This document shows positions 42,531-51,997 of a stretch of DNA of 64,000 bases, piece after piece. The stretch is from contig NZ_JAUSZR010000001.1 of NCBI RefSeq assembly GCF_030817835.1, forward strand, positions 3,224,001 to 3,288,000, written 5' to 3'. The stretch comes from Pseudarthrobacter sp. W1I19. Lineage in GTDB: Bacteria; Actinomycetota; Actinomycetes; Actinomycetales; Micrococcaceae. The notes beneath the pieces are model-generated. The model searched no databases. It was not told where the DNA came from and saw nothing but the letters and a program-made list of their open reading frames with translations. The translations under genes were made by a program, and so were the position numbers. Within the stretch, counting starts at the first letter, position 1; the number at the start of each line of letters is the position of its first letter.

Positions 42531-42692
42531 TTAAGGGGTACTTCGACAAGACCCGCGCGATCGGTGCTCCGAAATCACGAGCCACTCCACGAGTTCCTCC
42601 GCCCGTGCCTCGTCCAGTAATTCGCCGGGCCGCCTAATGACGAGCTTGTATGCTTTGCGGTCGGGCCAGTGACCGCCGTTGCCGCGCGGCAC
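42531..42692 (-). CDS. Possible 53-residue ORF or gene remnant
   Basis: A short minus-strand frame from GTG 42692 to TAA 42531 has plausible coding character (DRKAYKLVIRRPGELLDEA, then ARAEELVEWLVISEH) but no clear ribosome site. It lies just past the stop of the giant helicase gene. It could be a small partner gene or the remains of a larger one. Low confidence. Confidence 0.25.
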   Translation of the reverse strand: MPRGNGGHWPDRKAYKLVIRRPGELLDEARAEELVEWLVISEHRSRGSCRSTP

Positions 42693-42703
42693 CGTGCGGA
42701 TGG

Positions 42704-42723
42704 AAAGAGGTCAGGGCCTCTTT
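42704..42723 (-). terminator. Hairpin at the end of the giant helicase gene
   Basis: AAAGAGG (42704-42710) and CCTCTTT (42717-42723) form a perfect 7-bp stem with a 6-nt loop, touching the stop codon of the giant helicase gene. Possible terminator. Confidence 0.4.
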
Positions 42724-45700
42724 TAGGATTGAAACGATGTGGCCAGCCGCACAGTGTCGCCGCGCAGTTCCAGGTGCCCAGTGTCCACTCCATGCTGCAG
42801 CCCCTCATTCAGGCGAGCCGTGATGCCAGCAGTGCGCCGCCTCCCGCCGAAGGTCTGGATCGTTTCCCGATGCAGCTCACTCACTCCGATGCCGCCTGTC
42901 GCACTCACGATATCCACCATCGCATTCCGTAGTTCCACAACGCTGATGTGCTCGGGCTTACGAACGATCTCAGCGTCATTAGACCGAAAGATCCTCCAAG
43001 TGCGCCGATCCACCGTGGCATCCCAAACAAATCCGTCTTCATCAATAACCTGTGTCGACGGTTCGACCAGACGAAGCACGGAGTCCGCACGAGGACCGTT
43101 GACCTTATTGAGGCCGAATGCAGCACACACCAGTCTTGCCAGGCGATCCTTGTGCACGGGCCCTTCAGCCGCGACCACAACACCGATGGCGTCACGGACG
43201 GCAGCAATGGAACGACGTGAATGCAGGCTGTCAAGGACGTCGGTGCTACCAAATCTCTGGACAGTCCACGGTTCGTAAACCCCTGCATCAACACGTTCTG
43301 TCGACAGCGAGGCAAAAGGTTTCCGGATCTCCTCGAAAAGTGGCAAGGTCCCCAAGATGTCCGTGAAGCTGCCGTCCGCATCAGCGGGATCAGATTCGTC
43401 AAGGATTCCCGGGCCGGCGATCACCCAGGTGTCCGGCTCTGCCGTCAGTTCGTCCGAAACCTCGTCTGCGGCTTCCCGCAAGGAAAGTTCCAGCCGGTCG
43501 AGGACAGCCTCGCTGTCCGAAAGCCAGGCCGGCAACCAGACGCGCTCCACCGAAGGCCACCGCATCATCCGCGTCAGGACATCCCTGGGCAACCCGTCCC
43601 GGTCGCCCGCGGTCCGGCGTGCAGCCCAGGCCGGACCGTCCAACAATATGGCCATCAGCTGGCGGGACGGGTCTTCCGCCAACGCAACGCTCAAATCCAC
43701 CTTGAAATCGGACAATCCCACATCCGAGACAACCACGAACCCGCGGTCCCGCAACGCGTCGGCTATCTCTTCCCGGTGCAGGTCAATACTGGCGGCGCGG
43801 CGCCCGTCATATGGCAGCGCAGCGGTCCCCTGCTCGGCCAGATCGAGGTATGACCGCAAATGCTTGATGCCAACAGAGCTGGTTTCCTCGGAGCGCAGAT
43901 CGGCCGGGTTGAAGCTGGAGAAGACAATAACTTGCCGGCGTGCACGGGTGACAGCAACGTTGAGGCGCCGTTCCCCGCCAGACCGGTTCAAGGGACCAAA
44001 GTTCAGCGGCAGGTATCCCTTGTCATTCTTGCTGAACCCCGTCGAGAACAGGATGACGTCCCGCTCATCACCCTGCACGTTCTCGAGGTTCTTGACGAAC
44101 AGCCCCTCTGAATCCTCGTCCAGGGCAGCGACGATACGCGGATCCTCGGTGTCGCGCAGCAGCCCTTCGATCAGTGCACGTTGCTGCAGGTTGAACGTCA
44201 CCACACCTACGGAGGGAGTCCCCGCCGGATCAGCATCAAACCTGCGGCGGATCTCGGCCACCACGGCAGCGGCCTCCACCGGGTTGGTACGAAGGAACTT
44301 GGACGGTCCCGAGCGGTGGAACTGGCCATCCACGCGGACAAAGTTCACGCCATGCCCCCGGACACCCGCATTCGCAGCGCCGTGGGACGGGCCCGGGAAC
44401 GAGGAAAGCTTGCTGTCGTAGTACTGCTGGTTGCTAAAAGCAATCAGCGATTCGTCCTGGCTCCGGTAGTGCCAGGACAACCACTGCCGCGGCACCCGCG
44501 CTTCCACGCACTCGGAAAGGATCGACTCCATATCCTCCACCACGGAGATCTCGGCGTCGCCGTCGCTGCCGGCGTCGGAGGAGATTTCCGCAAACGACGT
44601 GGGCGGCATCTGCTTGCTGTCACCCACCACCACTACGGACGCACCGCGGCCCATGGCACCCACCGCGTCAGCTACCCGGATCTGTGAAGCTTCATCGAAC
44701 ACCACGATGTCAAACAGACCGGCCCTGGCCGGGAAGAACCGCGCCACTGAATCCGGGCTGACCAGCGTGCAGGGCATGATCCCCGTGATGAGATCTGCAT
44801 AGTGTTCCATCAGTTTTCGGACGGACAAGCCACCTCGTTGCCTGGTCAGTTGCCGCTGCAGCTCGCCCATGCGCCCGGAGGTCGACGACGACGAGACCGT
44901 ACGGGAGCGCAGGACCCCGGCGGCGAGGTTGGTTTTGAGCAGCTGACGTACCGTTTCCGCTCGGCTGGTGAACCGCTCGATGGTGCGCTCGTGCAGGATG
45001 GTGTCAAAGTCGCTCAACCCCGTAGCGATGCGCCGTTCGGCCAGCGACCCTTCGGCCAAACCGCGCTCAAAAGCTGCTGCTGCGTCATCGGCCTCCAGCT
45101 CGCCGTCGAGGATGGCACTACGGGCGTCCACCAGCCCCGCAGCACGCAGCGGCTCGACATGACGGACCAGCTCGAGCCACCGCGTCAGCGGCACCGACCC
45201 CGCCGTATCCAGTCGCCGCGCCACGGACGTTTCCCACCAGCGGGCCAGGAAGCCCCGCCCACCGGTCCACTTACGCAGGTCAGCAGCAACCACACCCTTG
45301 ATCTGCAGGAATTCTTCCCAGGCCTGCGAAAGCTCCCGCAGCCAGCCGACAACGTTCTGGTGGACGTCCGGGGCGTCCCTCAGGAACGTACGGAGCTCGC
45401 TCTGGAAGCTCACGACGTCAGGCTCCGGGGACGGCTGCACCGCCTGCGCGGCCCAGCGAAGCCAGGAAATGCGGTGCTGCAAGTCGGCTTGTGCGTCCGG
45501 CGTCAGCGGGTTCCATTGCTGATCCGCAGGAAGCCCAGGCAAAGAGCCCCGCGTCGCCCGCAGGCCGGAGACCTCGTGCTGAACGGCCACCAGTTTCTCC
45601 AGCAGCGGCACCAGCTCCTTGTGACGGACTTCAGCTCGAGAAACAAGCACGGGAGACAGTTCGGCGGCCACTGCCAACAGCCGCTTCTTGCGTCCCCAGA

Positions 45701-48700
45701 ACCCGGAAGCGGCGGCCTGCTGCGCGCGACCGAGGATTTCCGGCAGAGGAAGATCCATAGCCTCCGGCGCCACCTGCTCGAGGCCCGGATGTTGGACGGA
45801 TGCAAAGGCCGTCACCAGTTTCTCCAACTGTTCAGCGTTAACTGACCAGTCGCCGGAGCGGACCACATCCAGGGTCCCCAACGGAACGTTCCGGTCCTGC
45901 AACAGCGTAGCGAGAGTCTCGACGTCGGCCGGCGTCTGTGCTGCGTCCAGAACCGATGGCAGTCCGGGGGTTGGCCGCAAGGCGTTCAGCGCCTCGTTGA
46001 GGCGACGTCCCAGAGTCAGCAGCTGCTGTTCCTGCTGCTCGCCAACGGCAACAGTGGCGAACCGCCATGGGTGGTCAGGCCCCGGACGGACGGGGTCGGT
46101 GAACTCCGGAAGTTCCCGGAGCACCTGCCGGATCGAGTTCAGGGTGGAGTCATTCAAGGACGCTGTCAGTTCAGGGCTGAGCGGAACTGTTGCATGATCA
46201 GGTTCATAGGTCAGAGCCTTGGTCCGCGCGCTGTAGAGGGAAAGCTGCGCACCATTCTCTTCGTGGACGTTGTTGGCATAGCGGACCAGTCCACGCCGGG
46301 CTGCGGCAAGATCGGTGGAGGCAGTCTCAAGCTGCTGCTTATTTGCAGACAGGCTCAGCTCCAGGGCGTGTTTGATCTGCGCCCTGACCACCGCCGGCTT
46401 GCTGCCCTTGTCGTGCAGGTCAAGGGAGAACGGCCCCATCCCGACGTCGTCGAGCCGCCTCTGGACAACATCGAGTGCTGCCCGCTTCTCCGCAACGAAC
46501 AGAACCCGCTTGCCGTCAGCAATGGCGCGGGTCAGGAGGTTGGTGATGGTCTGTGACTTTCCGGTGCCCGGAGGGCCTTCCAGGACAAACGTCTGGCCGG
46601 CGACGGCAGACGCGACTGCCTCCAGCTGCGACGAGTCCGCTGGTATTGGACACTGCGCGGCAAGGGCGTCCAGGTCGACGTCGGACGTGACGGGAACGCC
46701 GTCAGAATAGAGCTCCGTCGGGGTGCTGATCAGGTGGTTGACCAGGCTGTTGGCCGTGAATTCCTTCCAGTTCTCGTCAAGGTCCTTCCACAGCCGGAAC
46801 TTGGCGAACTGCAACATGGACAGGTCCACGGTGTTTTCCACCCGGAAGGCAAGGCCCTTGGCCGAAACGGCCGCCCGGACTGCAGCGAACGCCGCGTCCA
46901 GATCGATTCCAGATCCGTCTTCGTCCGGCTCTGCGAGACCCGGGATGCGCAGGTCATGGGACTGCGCCAGCTTCTCAAGTAGACAATAGTTCGGCGTGGA
47001 CTGGCGCGTCTCATCAAGTGTGACCCGGTACAGACCGTTTTTCCCTGCAGAAGTCAGTTTGACGGGGACCAGAACCAGCGGGGACCGAAGCGCCCGGCCG
47101 TCCAGCTCCCACATCAGGCTGCCGATGGCCAGGTAGAGGTTGTTGGCTCCGGTTTCCTCCAACTGGGTCTTCGCCTTGTAGGCGAGCCCGCGCATCCTGG
47201 CGTTGTAGCCGTCTTCGCTGACCTCGGCGAACACGGACTTTTTGGAGCTGAGCAGCTCCGCGAGTTCGTCTTGCGGAAGGTCCCTGCCGAAGCGGACGCC
47301 GCGCTCCTGGTGGATGGCGCTGATCTGGTTGGACGGAAGCAGGCTGACGGACGTGCCCTTGCTGATGAGGTCCTCGAAGGCGCCCATCCATGCAGTAGGC
47401 ACTGCGAGTGGAAACCGGGCGGTGTCAGTGAAGTTGATGAGCCTGTTCCGCAGGCTCAGGTCCAGCAGGGCGTTCTTCCACTGGAGCACCCTGGGTGGAA
47501 CATCAGTTGTGGTCCTGGCCGGTCCCCCGCTTGAGGCTGCTTTCTTCGGCAGCGCCGGCGCAGTCTTGGTTTCCGGGACATAGTTGACCACGGTGTAGGT
47601 TCCGGCGTCGGACGTGGTCCGGGCCGGCAGCGGGTAGATGCCATCGAGGCGGGCGCGCCTGATGTCAGTCACCGCGTTGATCTCGTCATTGCCGCTCTCC
47701 ACATAACGGTTCAGCGGGCTGTTGCGGAGTGCACCCGCCGAGATCGGCTGACTGCCGGTGAGGAGCGTGGTTTCCACGAGGCCGATGAAGCCCCGCTGTA
47801 CGAGGCTGACCAGCTCGGGCACGTCGTCGGAGGCCGCAGTGCTGAGGCTGCCTTCCTCGCGCCAGTAGCCGAGGAAGGCGTGGCCGTCCACTAGCCAGAG
47901 CAGAGGCCTGATGCCGCAGAATTCCAGGGCGGCGGCCAGGACCAGCGTGGTGTCGAGGCACGTGCCAAGACGGTCGTCAAGGACCTGCGCCGGCGTGCGT
48001 ACCTGCTGGCCTTCAAGGCCCCAGCTGGCGGGTGGCATGCTGTAGCGGATGTCGCGGGCGCTCATGGCCTGGGCGATGGCGAACACGATCTGGTCAACCC
48101 GGTCCCCGTCCTCCAGGTACCCGTCGAAGCTGCCGCTGCCGCTTGTTTGCATGAGGATGTCGGCGGCCTCGGACATGAGCTTGGCAATGCTGGGATGGTG
48201 CGGTTGCACGTACGCGGCCAGGAACTCGTAGGAGACGAGTCCCCGTCCAGCGATCCACAACTGTGCGGGCAGGAGCGTCAGGTCTGTCTCTGCGCGGCCC
48301 AGCTCGGCGACGGCGGCATTGGCGCCGGCCGAGTGGACGGTCACCAGCACCTTTCCCATCTGGCGGTCAGCCAGTTCATACATGGTGGCAGCCTGAACCG
48401 GGACGTTGAGGTCATCGAGCGTGATGGTTTGGCCTGCGGCAAGATCCACATACTGCTGGAAGTCGCCGGAGATCCGGCCTGACTGCGCGGAGGCCTCCAC
48501 CTGGACCACTGCACCACGGATTTCCGCCCCCATGTTGGTGATCTTGACCTGCCTGACGAACCGGAAGCCGTTGTGCGCCATCGCATAGCTCAGGGCATCT
48601 GCTGTGGTCACCTCAACCACAACGTGGGCAGCGGATGCAGCCGGTCCAGGGACCGAGGGCTCACCCGGAAGGCTTTCCTCCGGGTGGTCGGACTGCGCGA

Positions 48701-49181
48701 CGGCGGCCGGCAGAGCCTGCTGGTCTTCTTCCGGTTGTTCCCGGTTCGGAGAGGACCGGTTCTGGTACTCGGTAAGAAGCGCAACCAACTTGCTGTGAGT
48801 TTGGTCCAGCCCGATCACTTTGACCAGCCGGCCTGCGGTGTCCAGGGCACGGAAGGTATCGGCGTCGTCGAAGGTCTCATTGTGGGCCCACCGGTTCCGT
48901 GCCTGGCGCAGCTCGGAGGTATGGCTGCGTGCGTCATGCGGAAGGTTGAAGGGGTAGCCAAGTGAGCCCATGGATTCAGTCATGATGCGCAGCTGCAGGC
49001 TGAGATCCGTGGCTGCGTAGGATTGCGCAGCGCGGCCTGCGTTCTCATCCTTGTGCTGAATGATCTTGGTCCATGCCACGCCGGGGGCTACCTCGGAGAG
49101 CACTGCTGCGATGTAGGGCTCAAGGCCAACCGCCAAGGCCTCAAGGGCCCGGCCCACATACTCGCGGTTGGACAGACTCAT
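42723..49181 (-). CDS. Giant defence-type protein: Swt1/HEPN, transglutaminase-like, DUF4011, SF1 helicase, Vsr-like nuclease, DUF3320
   Basis: A 2,152-residue single-gene system. Residues about 1-140 are a Swt1-like HEPN domain with the R-x4-H motif in ARNRWAHN (His near 100). A beta-rich segment follows (about 190-310), then a transglutaminase-like fold with Cys near 408 (RLGTCLDTT) and His near 434 (VDGHAFLGYW). DUF4011 begins near 565 (WKNALLDLSLRNRLINF). The helicase has Walker A GPPGTGKSQT (near 869), VFDEASQ (near 1494), GDSKQMPP (near 1520), WHYRSQDESL, NVQGDERDVI (near 1701) and VAVTRARR (near 1742). A Vsr/MTES-type nuclease region (about 1800-1900) and DUF3320 (about 1960-2060) follow. 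ATG 49181 has GGGGGA upstream. DUF4011-helicase-Vsr proteins are known antiphage candidates (hhe). Confidence 0.88.
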   Translation of the reverse strand: MSLSNREYVGRALEALAVGLEPYIAAVLSEVAPGVAWTKIIQHKDENAGRAAQSYAATDLSLQLRIMTESMGSLGYPFNLPHDARSHTSELRQARNRWAHNETFDDADTFRALDTAGRLVKVIGLDQTHSKLVALLTEYQNRSSPNREQPEEDQQALPAAVAQSDHPEESLPGEPSVPGPAASAAHVVVEVTTADALSYAMAHNGFRFVRQVKITNMGAEIRGAVVQVEASAQSGRISGDFQQYVDLAAGQTITLDDLNVPVQAATMYELADRQMGKVLVTVHSAGANAAVAELGRAETDLTLLPAQLWIAGRGLVSYEFLAAYVQPHHPSIAKLMSEAADILMQTSGSGSFDGYLEDGDRVDQIVFAIAQAMSARDIRYSMPPASWGLEGQQVRTPAQVLDDRLGTCLDTTLVLAAALEFCGIRPLLWLVDGHAFLGYWREEGSLSTAASDDVPELVSLVQRGFIGLVETTLLTGSQPISAGALRNSPLNRYVESGNDEINAVTDIRRARLDGIYPLPARTTSDAGTYTVVNYVPETKTAPALPKKAASSGGPARTTTDVPPRVLQWKNALLDLSLRNRLINFTDTARFPLAVPTAWMGAFEDLISKGTSVSLLPSNQISAIHQERGVRFGRDLPQDELAELLSSKKSVFAEVSEDGYNARMRGLAYKAKTQLEETGANNLYLAIGSLMWELDGRALRSPLVLVPVKLTSAGKNGLYRVTLDETRQSTPNYCLLEKLAQSHDLRIPGLAEPDEDGSGIDLDAAFAAVRAAVSAKGLAFRVENTVDLSMLQFAKFRLWKDLDENWKEFTANSLVNHLISTPTELYSDGVPVTSDVDLDALAAQCPIPADSSQLEAVASAVAGQTFVLEGPPGTGKSQTITNLLTRAIADGKRVLFVAEKRAALDVVQRRLDDVGMGPFSLDLHDKGSKPAVVRAQIKHALELSLSANKQQLETASTDLAAARRGLVRYANNVHEENGAQLSLYSARTKALTYEPDHATVPLSPELTASLNDSTLNSIRQVLRELPEFTDPVRPGPDHPWRFATVAVGEQQEQQLLTLGRRLNEALNALRPTPGLPSVLDAAQTPADVETLATLLQDRNVPLGTLDVVRSGDWSVNAEQLEKLVTAFASVQHPGLEQVAPEAMDLPLPEILGRAQQAAASGFWGRKKRLLAVAAELSPVLVSRAEVRHKELVPLLEKLVAVQHEVSGLRATRGSLPGLPADQQWNPLTPDAQADLQHRISWLRWAAQAVQPSPEPDVVSFQSELRTFLRDAPDVHQNVVGWLRELSQAWEEFLQIKGVVAADLRKWTGGRGFLARWWETSVARRLDTAGSVPLTRWLELVRHVEPLRAAGLVDARSAILDGELEADDAAAAFERGLAEGSLAERRIATGLSDFDTILHERTIERFTSRAETVRQLLKTNLAAGVLRSRTVSSSSTSGRMGELQRQLTRQRGGLSVRKLMEHYADLITGIMPCTLVSPDSVARFFPARAGLFDIVVFDEASQIRVADAVGAMGRGASVVVVGDSKQMPPTSFAEISSDAGSDGDAEISVVEDMESILSECVEARVPRQWLSWHYRSQDESLIAFSNQQYYDSKLSSFPGPSHGAANAGVRGHGVNFVRVDGQFHRSGPSKFLRTNPVEAAAVVAEIRRRFDADPAGTPSVGVVTFNLQQRALIEGLLRDTEDPRIVAALDEDSEGLFVKNLENVQGDERDVILFSTGFSKNDKGYLPLNFGPLNRSGGERRLNVAVTRARRQVIVFSSFNPADLRSEETSSVGIKHLRSYLDLAEQGTAALPYDGRRAASIDLHREEIADALRDRGFVVVSDVGLSDFKVDLSVALAEDPSRQLMAILLDGPAWAARRTAGDRDGLPRDVLTRMMRWPSVERVWLPAWLSDSEAVLDRLELSLREAADEVSDELTAEPDTWVIAGPGILDESDPADADGSFTDILGTLPLFEEIRKPFASLSTERVDAGVYEPWTVQRFGSTDVLDSLHSRRSIAAVRDAIGVVVAAEGPVHKDRLARLVCAAFGLNKVNGPRADSVLRLVEPSTQVIDEDGFVWDATVDRRTWRIFRSNDAEIVRKPEHISVVELRNAMVDIVSATGGIGVSELHRETIQTFGGRRRTAGITARLNEGLQHGVDTGHLELRGDTVRLATSFQS

Positions 49182-49337
49182 CAAATTCCCCCATCTACGG
49201 CACCGGCATCAGTACCGTTATTCAATCAATGCAACCAATCATGGCATCCGGCGCTGACAATCCTGCGTGTCTGCTGGTTCTGGCGCCGCTCAGCGGTCAT
49301 CAAGCCCGTTAGGTTACGGCCCGGACCAATTGAACCC

Positions 49338-49370
49338 GCCGGTGTGAGGCCCTTTCGGCCTCACACCGGC
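49338..49370 (-). terminator. Strong terminator hairpin
   Basis: GCCGGTGTGAGGCC (49338-49351) and GGCCTCACACCGGC (49357-49370) form a perfect 14-bp stem with a CTTTC loop, about 100 nt beyond the stop of the 229-residue gene to its right. Confidence 0.85.
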
Positions 49371-49470
49371 TACGGACACGAAGAAGCCGTGCGAACGGCC
49401 CAGCGAGCTTTGACCGCGGACGCCGCCGTTCCGCAGCGCCGGTGGGACTGCGACTAAGTGGACTTCCGGC

Positions 49471-50160
49471 TTACCGTGCGATCCGCCCTTGGAGTTCTTC
49501 GTCGATCCTGCGATTGCGCGCGCTGATGAAAGCGTTGCTGAGCCGTAGATACTCGAGGTATTCGTCACGGTCTTTCGGAACAGCCGGTGTGCTGAAGTCG
49601 GCGAACGGGTGGAAGAACCGGATTGTCTGGCCGTCATCCTCGACGAGGTCTTCGAGTAAGAAGAATTCGACGTAACCGACGAAATCCCCGAACAGTGCGA
49701 AGAAGTCCGCATACCTGAGCAGGACCTCTCCGAGGGGGCTCGGCTCACCGAAATAGTGGCGGCGGATGCACTCGAGAGTCAGATCGAAGCGATCGGCGAT
49801 CCTCGGGTGGAGCCCGCGTGCACCATTGATAGTCGGTTTTCTGCCGATCCTGTTGCCTGGAAACACGAGCGTGCTTCCGGGGGTGTAGCCGCGGTACTTG
49901 GGTAGGCCGTCTTCCGGTATGTCACGGATGACGTTCCAAGCCTTCTTTCGCAGCCTGGTGGTGATCGTGTCGCTGGCCAGGAAGAAAACACCGGACGAGG
50001 ATCGGTGCACGAGGTACCTGCGGGGTTCCATAGCCAGGTGGAAGTGCTGGCCGGTGGGCAACTCCTTGCTCCACAGCAGTTGGTGGTACTTCCGCAAGGC
50101 GGGGCTGAAGGAGTCAGGGTCTTTGCCGGCCGGAGTATCGGAGTGGAAGTCGAAGGTCAT
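49471..50160 (-). CDS. DUF6994-like protein of unknown function
   Basis: A 229-residue soluble protein. It resembles the DUF6994 family by its overall pattern: MTFDFHSDTPAGKDPDSFSP and LRKYHQLLWSKELPTG at the N-terminus, ISDTI/LASDTITTRL near 62, YTPGSTLVFPGNRI (near 92-105) and NGARGLHPRIADRFDLTLECIRRHY (near 112-136). No catalytic motif is evident and function is unknown. It stands alone and ends before a strong terminator. The family name is from memory and should be checked. Confidence 0.65.
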   Translation of the reverse strand: MTFDFHSDTPAGKDPDSFSPALRKYHQLLWSKELPTGQHFHLAMEPRRYLVHRSSSGVFFLASDTITTRLRKKAWNVIRDIPEDGLPKYRGYTPGSTLVFPGNRIGRKPTINGARGLHPRIADRFDLTLECIRRHYFGEPSPLGEVLLRYADFFALFGDFVGYVEFFLLEDLVEDDGQTIRFFHPFADFSTPAVPKDRDEYLEYLRLSNAFISARNRRIDEELQGRIAR

Positions 50161-50468
50161 CGGTGTCCCTCGAGTTCGATGCGGATTCCACGGCTGTGAC
50201 TTTCACCAGTCTGAGCGCCCGGAGGTTGCTCCGCGTGCCTCATGGCCACTTCAGTAGGCGCTGTGAGAGCAAGCGCCGGCAATAATCTTTTGTACTTCAC
50301 TGTTGGAGACCCCCAGATCGTGCATTGTGCGTGCATCGTCTCACGTGGATTCACGGGCAAAACCGGTCTTGATCCAATGCTTCCGTGTTCCTGCGCCAAT
50401 GCTGAGACATAGTCGCTGGGTCCCTGTAAGCGTTGGGCTGTTGCCTGACCACGGGCAGGCGTGGGGGT

Positions 50469-50498
50469 ACGACGGCGGCAATCGCCTCCCGCCGTCGT
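50469..50498. terminator. ACGACGGCGG hairpin, same core as the 145-bp repeats
   Basis: ACGACGGCGG (50469-50478) and CCGCCGTCGT (50489-50498) form a perfect 10-bp stem with a 10-nt loop. The stem core is the same as in the repeats at 17.7 and 21.2 kb, but flanking sequence is not shared. Confidence 0.6.
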
Positions 50499-50544
50499 CC
50501 TTCCTCACGGCCGCCCACCAGAACCTAGCGGCGCACCGGAACCT

Positions 50545-50680
50545 TCACCTCTTGTCCTTGTGGTTGAAAGTATCGAAGCCCTGCTCCACCAGGTCCTCCA
50601 ACTGGATCCGGCCCGTGATGCGCGTCCACCAGGATCTTCTCGCTCGGCCCTCCCCCGCCCCGCCGGACAGGTCACCGCGC
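50545..50680 (-). pseudogene. Decayed C-terminal tail resembling a zinc-dependent alcohol dehydrogenase
   Basis: Read in two frames, the minus strand gives SEKILVDA then ITGRIQLEDLVEQGFDTFNHKD before a stop at 50545. This is the pattern seen at the end of medium-chain alcohol dehydrogenases. One extra base separates the two pieces. No upstream part of the gene is present, so this is a remnant. Confidence 0.4.
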
Positions 50681-50694
50681 CGCTGGCCCCGTGA

Positions 50695-51432
50695 TCAGGG
50701 CACTCCCGCTGCTGCTTCCGCCGCCGCCAGCGCTTGGGAAAACCGGTCCACCGCGAGCCTGTACCCGCCCGGATTACCTGCGCTTCTCTCGTGGTCGGCG
50801 GCGCGCATGGCCCTGAGCATGGCCGAAGTGGCCGGAAGAGAAGTATCCGACATCGCGGGATAGTCGAACTGCAACTGCGGGTCCACCTCGTAGGTGAGCC
50901 ACCGCCGCTTCAGCAGGTCATGCCGGTCCGCGGTCCTTCCGTATTCCTGCAGATCCGTCAGCGAAAGATTCGCCAATAACATTTCGTCCACGCCTGAAAC
51001 TTGGGACGCTGTTCGAACTGCCTCACGCTGGCGGCCCAGGGCGTCTTCGGTCCCCAGAGCCAATGGTGTCACGCCCTTTTGGGCGAATTCTGCGTTGAAT
51101 TGGTAAGCCCGGATCTCCGCCGGGGTCATAAAGTCCATGTCGGCCGGGGATTTCTTGGCGAACTCCCTGACGCCGTAGGGGCTCGCGAAACTGCTGCGGG
51201 GCACCGGGTAAAAGTACCTTCCTCCGAAAAACCCCGCCACCGTTGCAAGCCAGAAAACAAGGTCGGGAGCATCGACCGACACTGCCCCGACCGCTGCGCC
51301 CACCGTGCAGGCCGCGTGGCCGGTTGTGAAGAGAATTTTGGTCCGGCCCAGCCGGTGTACACGACGGGGACGGTCCAGTTGCTTCTCATGGATTTTCTTG
51401 AGTCCCAATGCCCAATCACTGGCGTTGCTCAC
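50695..51432 (-). CDS. Unknown membrane protein, 245 residues
   Basis: I cannot assign a family. A charged N-terminus (about 1-33) is followed by two close hydrophobic stretches (about 34-50 and 55-72, LFTTGHAACTVGAAVGAVSV and LVFWLATVAGFFGG), giving a membrane hairpin. A soluble, mostly helical C-terminal domain of about 170 residues contains AYQFNAEFAQKG and LANLSLTDLQEYGRTADRHDLLKRRW. It has a GTG start with GAGGAG upstream. It is divergent from the truncated GAF-type gene. No function can be proposed from sequence. Confidence 0.55.
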   Translation of the reverse strand: MSNASDWALGLKKIHEKQLDRPRRVHRLGRTKILFTTGHAACTVGAAVGAVSVDAPDLVFWLATVAGFFGGRYFYPVPRSSFASPYGVREFAKKSPADMDFMTPAEIRAYQFNAEFAQKGVTPLALGTEDALGRQREAVRTASQVSGVDEMLLANLSLTDLQEYGRTADRHDLLKRRWLTYEVDPQLQFDYPAMSDTSLPATSAMLRAMRAADHERSAGNPGGYRLAVDRFSQALAAAEAAAGVP

Positions 51433-51601
51433 CAGTCACGCTCCTCAGTAATTCCGGACGGCGCCTGCACCGTCAACTCGGACCCCGGTGGCGTGCTGCT
51501 GCGCGACCTGCCGCGGTCAACCCGAACACCGGTGTAGGACTTGACCGTGTACGGTCCCCCTCGCCAAGAATACCTGGGCGGGCTGCCCAGGCTCGCGTGT
51601 C

Positions 51602-51997
51602 ATGTCCGGTGTCCCGCGCCCGGAGATCCCCACCGGCCTGGCTGATTCGTGGCGCCGCTCCATCGCCCTGGGAATCAGCCCGGACCACCACAGCCCGCGG
51701 CACCTGCACGACGTCGCCGACGTCCTGGAGCTTCGGCGGGAGCACCGGCTGCACCAGGTGATGCCGGCGCTGCACGACCTGCTGGCCGACGATTTCAGTT
51801 CCGGCCGGCACCTGCTGGTGCTGACCGACGCCCGCGGCGAGATCCTGTGGCGAGTGGGCAGCCCGGAGGTGCTGCGGCGGGCGGACCGGCTGGAGTTCAC
51901 CGAAGGGGCCGCCTGCCAGTATCACGGTCGTTTCGTCATCAACGGACGCAACAGCGGGTTCTCAATGCCCTCACGCGGCAAATGCCGATGTAGATGA
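51602..51997 (+). pseudogene. Truncated GAF-type transcriptional regulator (N-terminal fragment)
   Basis: The first about 105 residues match the beginning of actinobacterial GAF-domain regulators of the acetoin-activator kind: LADSWRRSIALGISPD, VMPALHDLLADDFSSGRHLLVLTDARGEIL and LEFTEGAAC. Normally several hundred residues follow. Here family similarity stops near 51918 and the frame closes after about 25 unrelated residues. The break marks the left junction of foreign DNA that continues to about 54.4 kb. Confidence 0.7.

Larger units (their letters stand above)
50161..50694. other. Gap holding a hairpin and a dehydrogenase-like remnant
   Basis: This 534-nt region between two minus-strand genes contains no intact gene. 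It holds a GACGGCGG-type hairpin and a decayed dehydrogenase-like tail, listed separately. Confidence 0.5.

Noticed and set aside
44802..45845. Plus-strand open frame of 347 codons opposite the giant helicase gene
   Set aside because: Arg/Gln/Pro-rich antisense shadow without domain signature.
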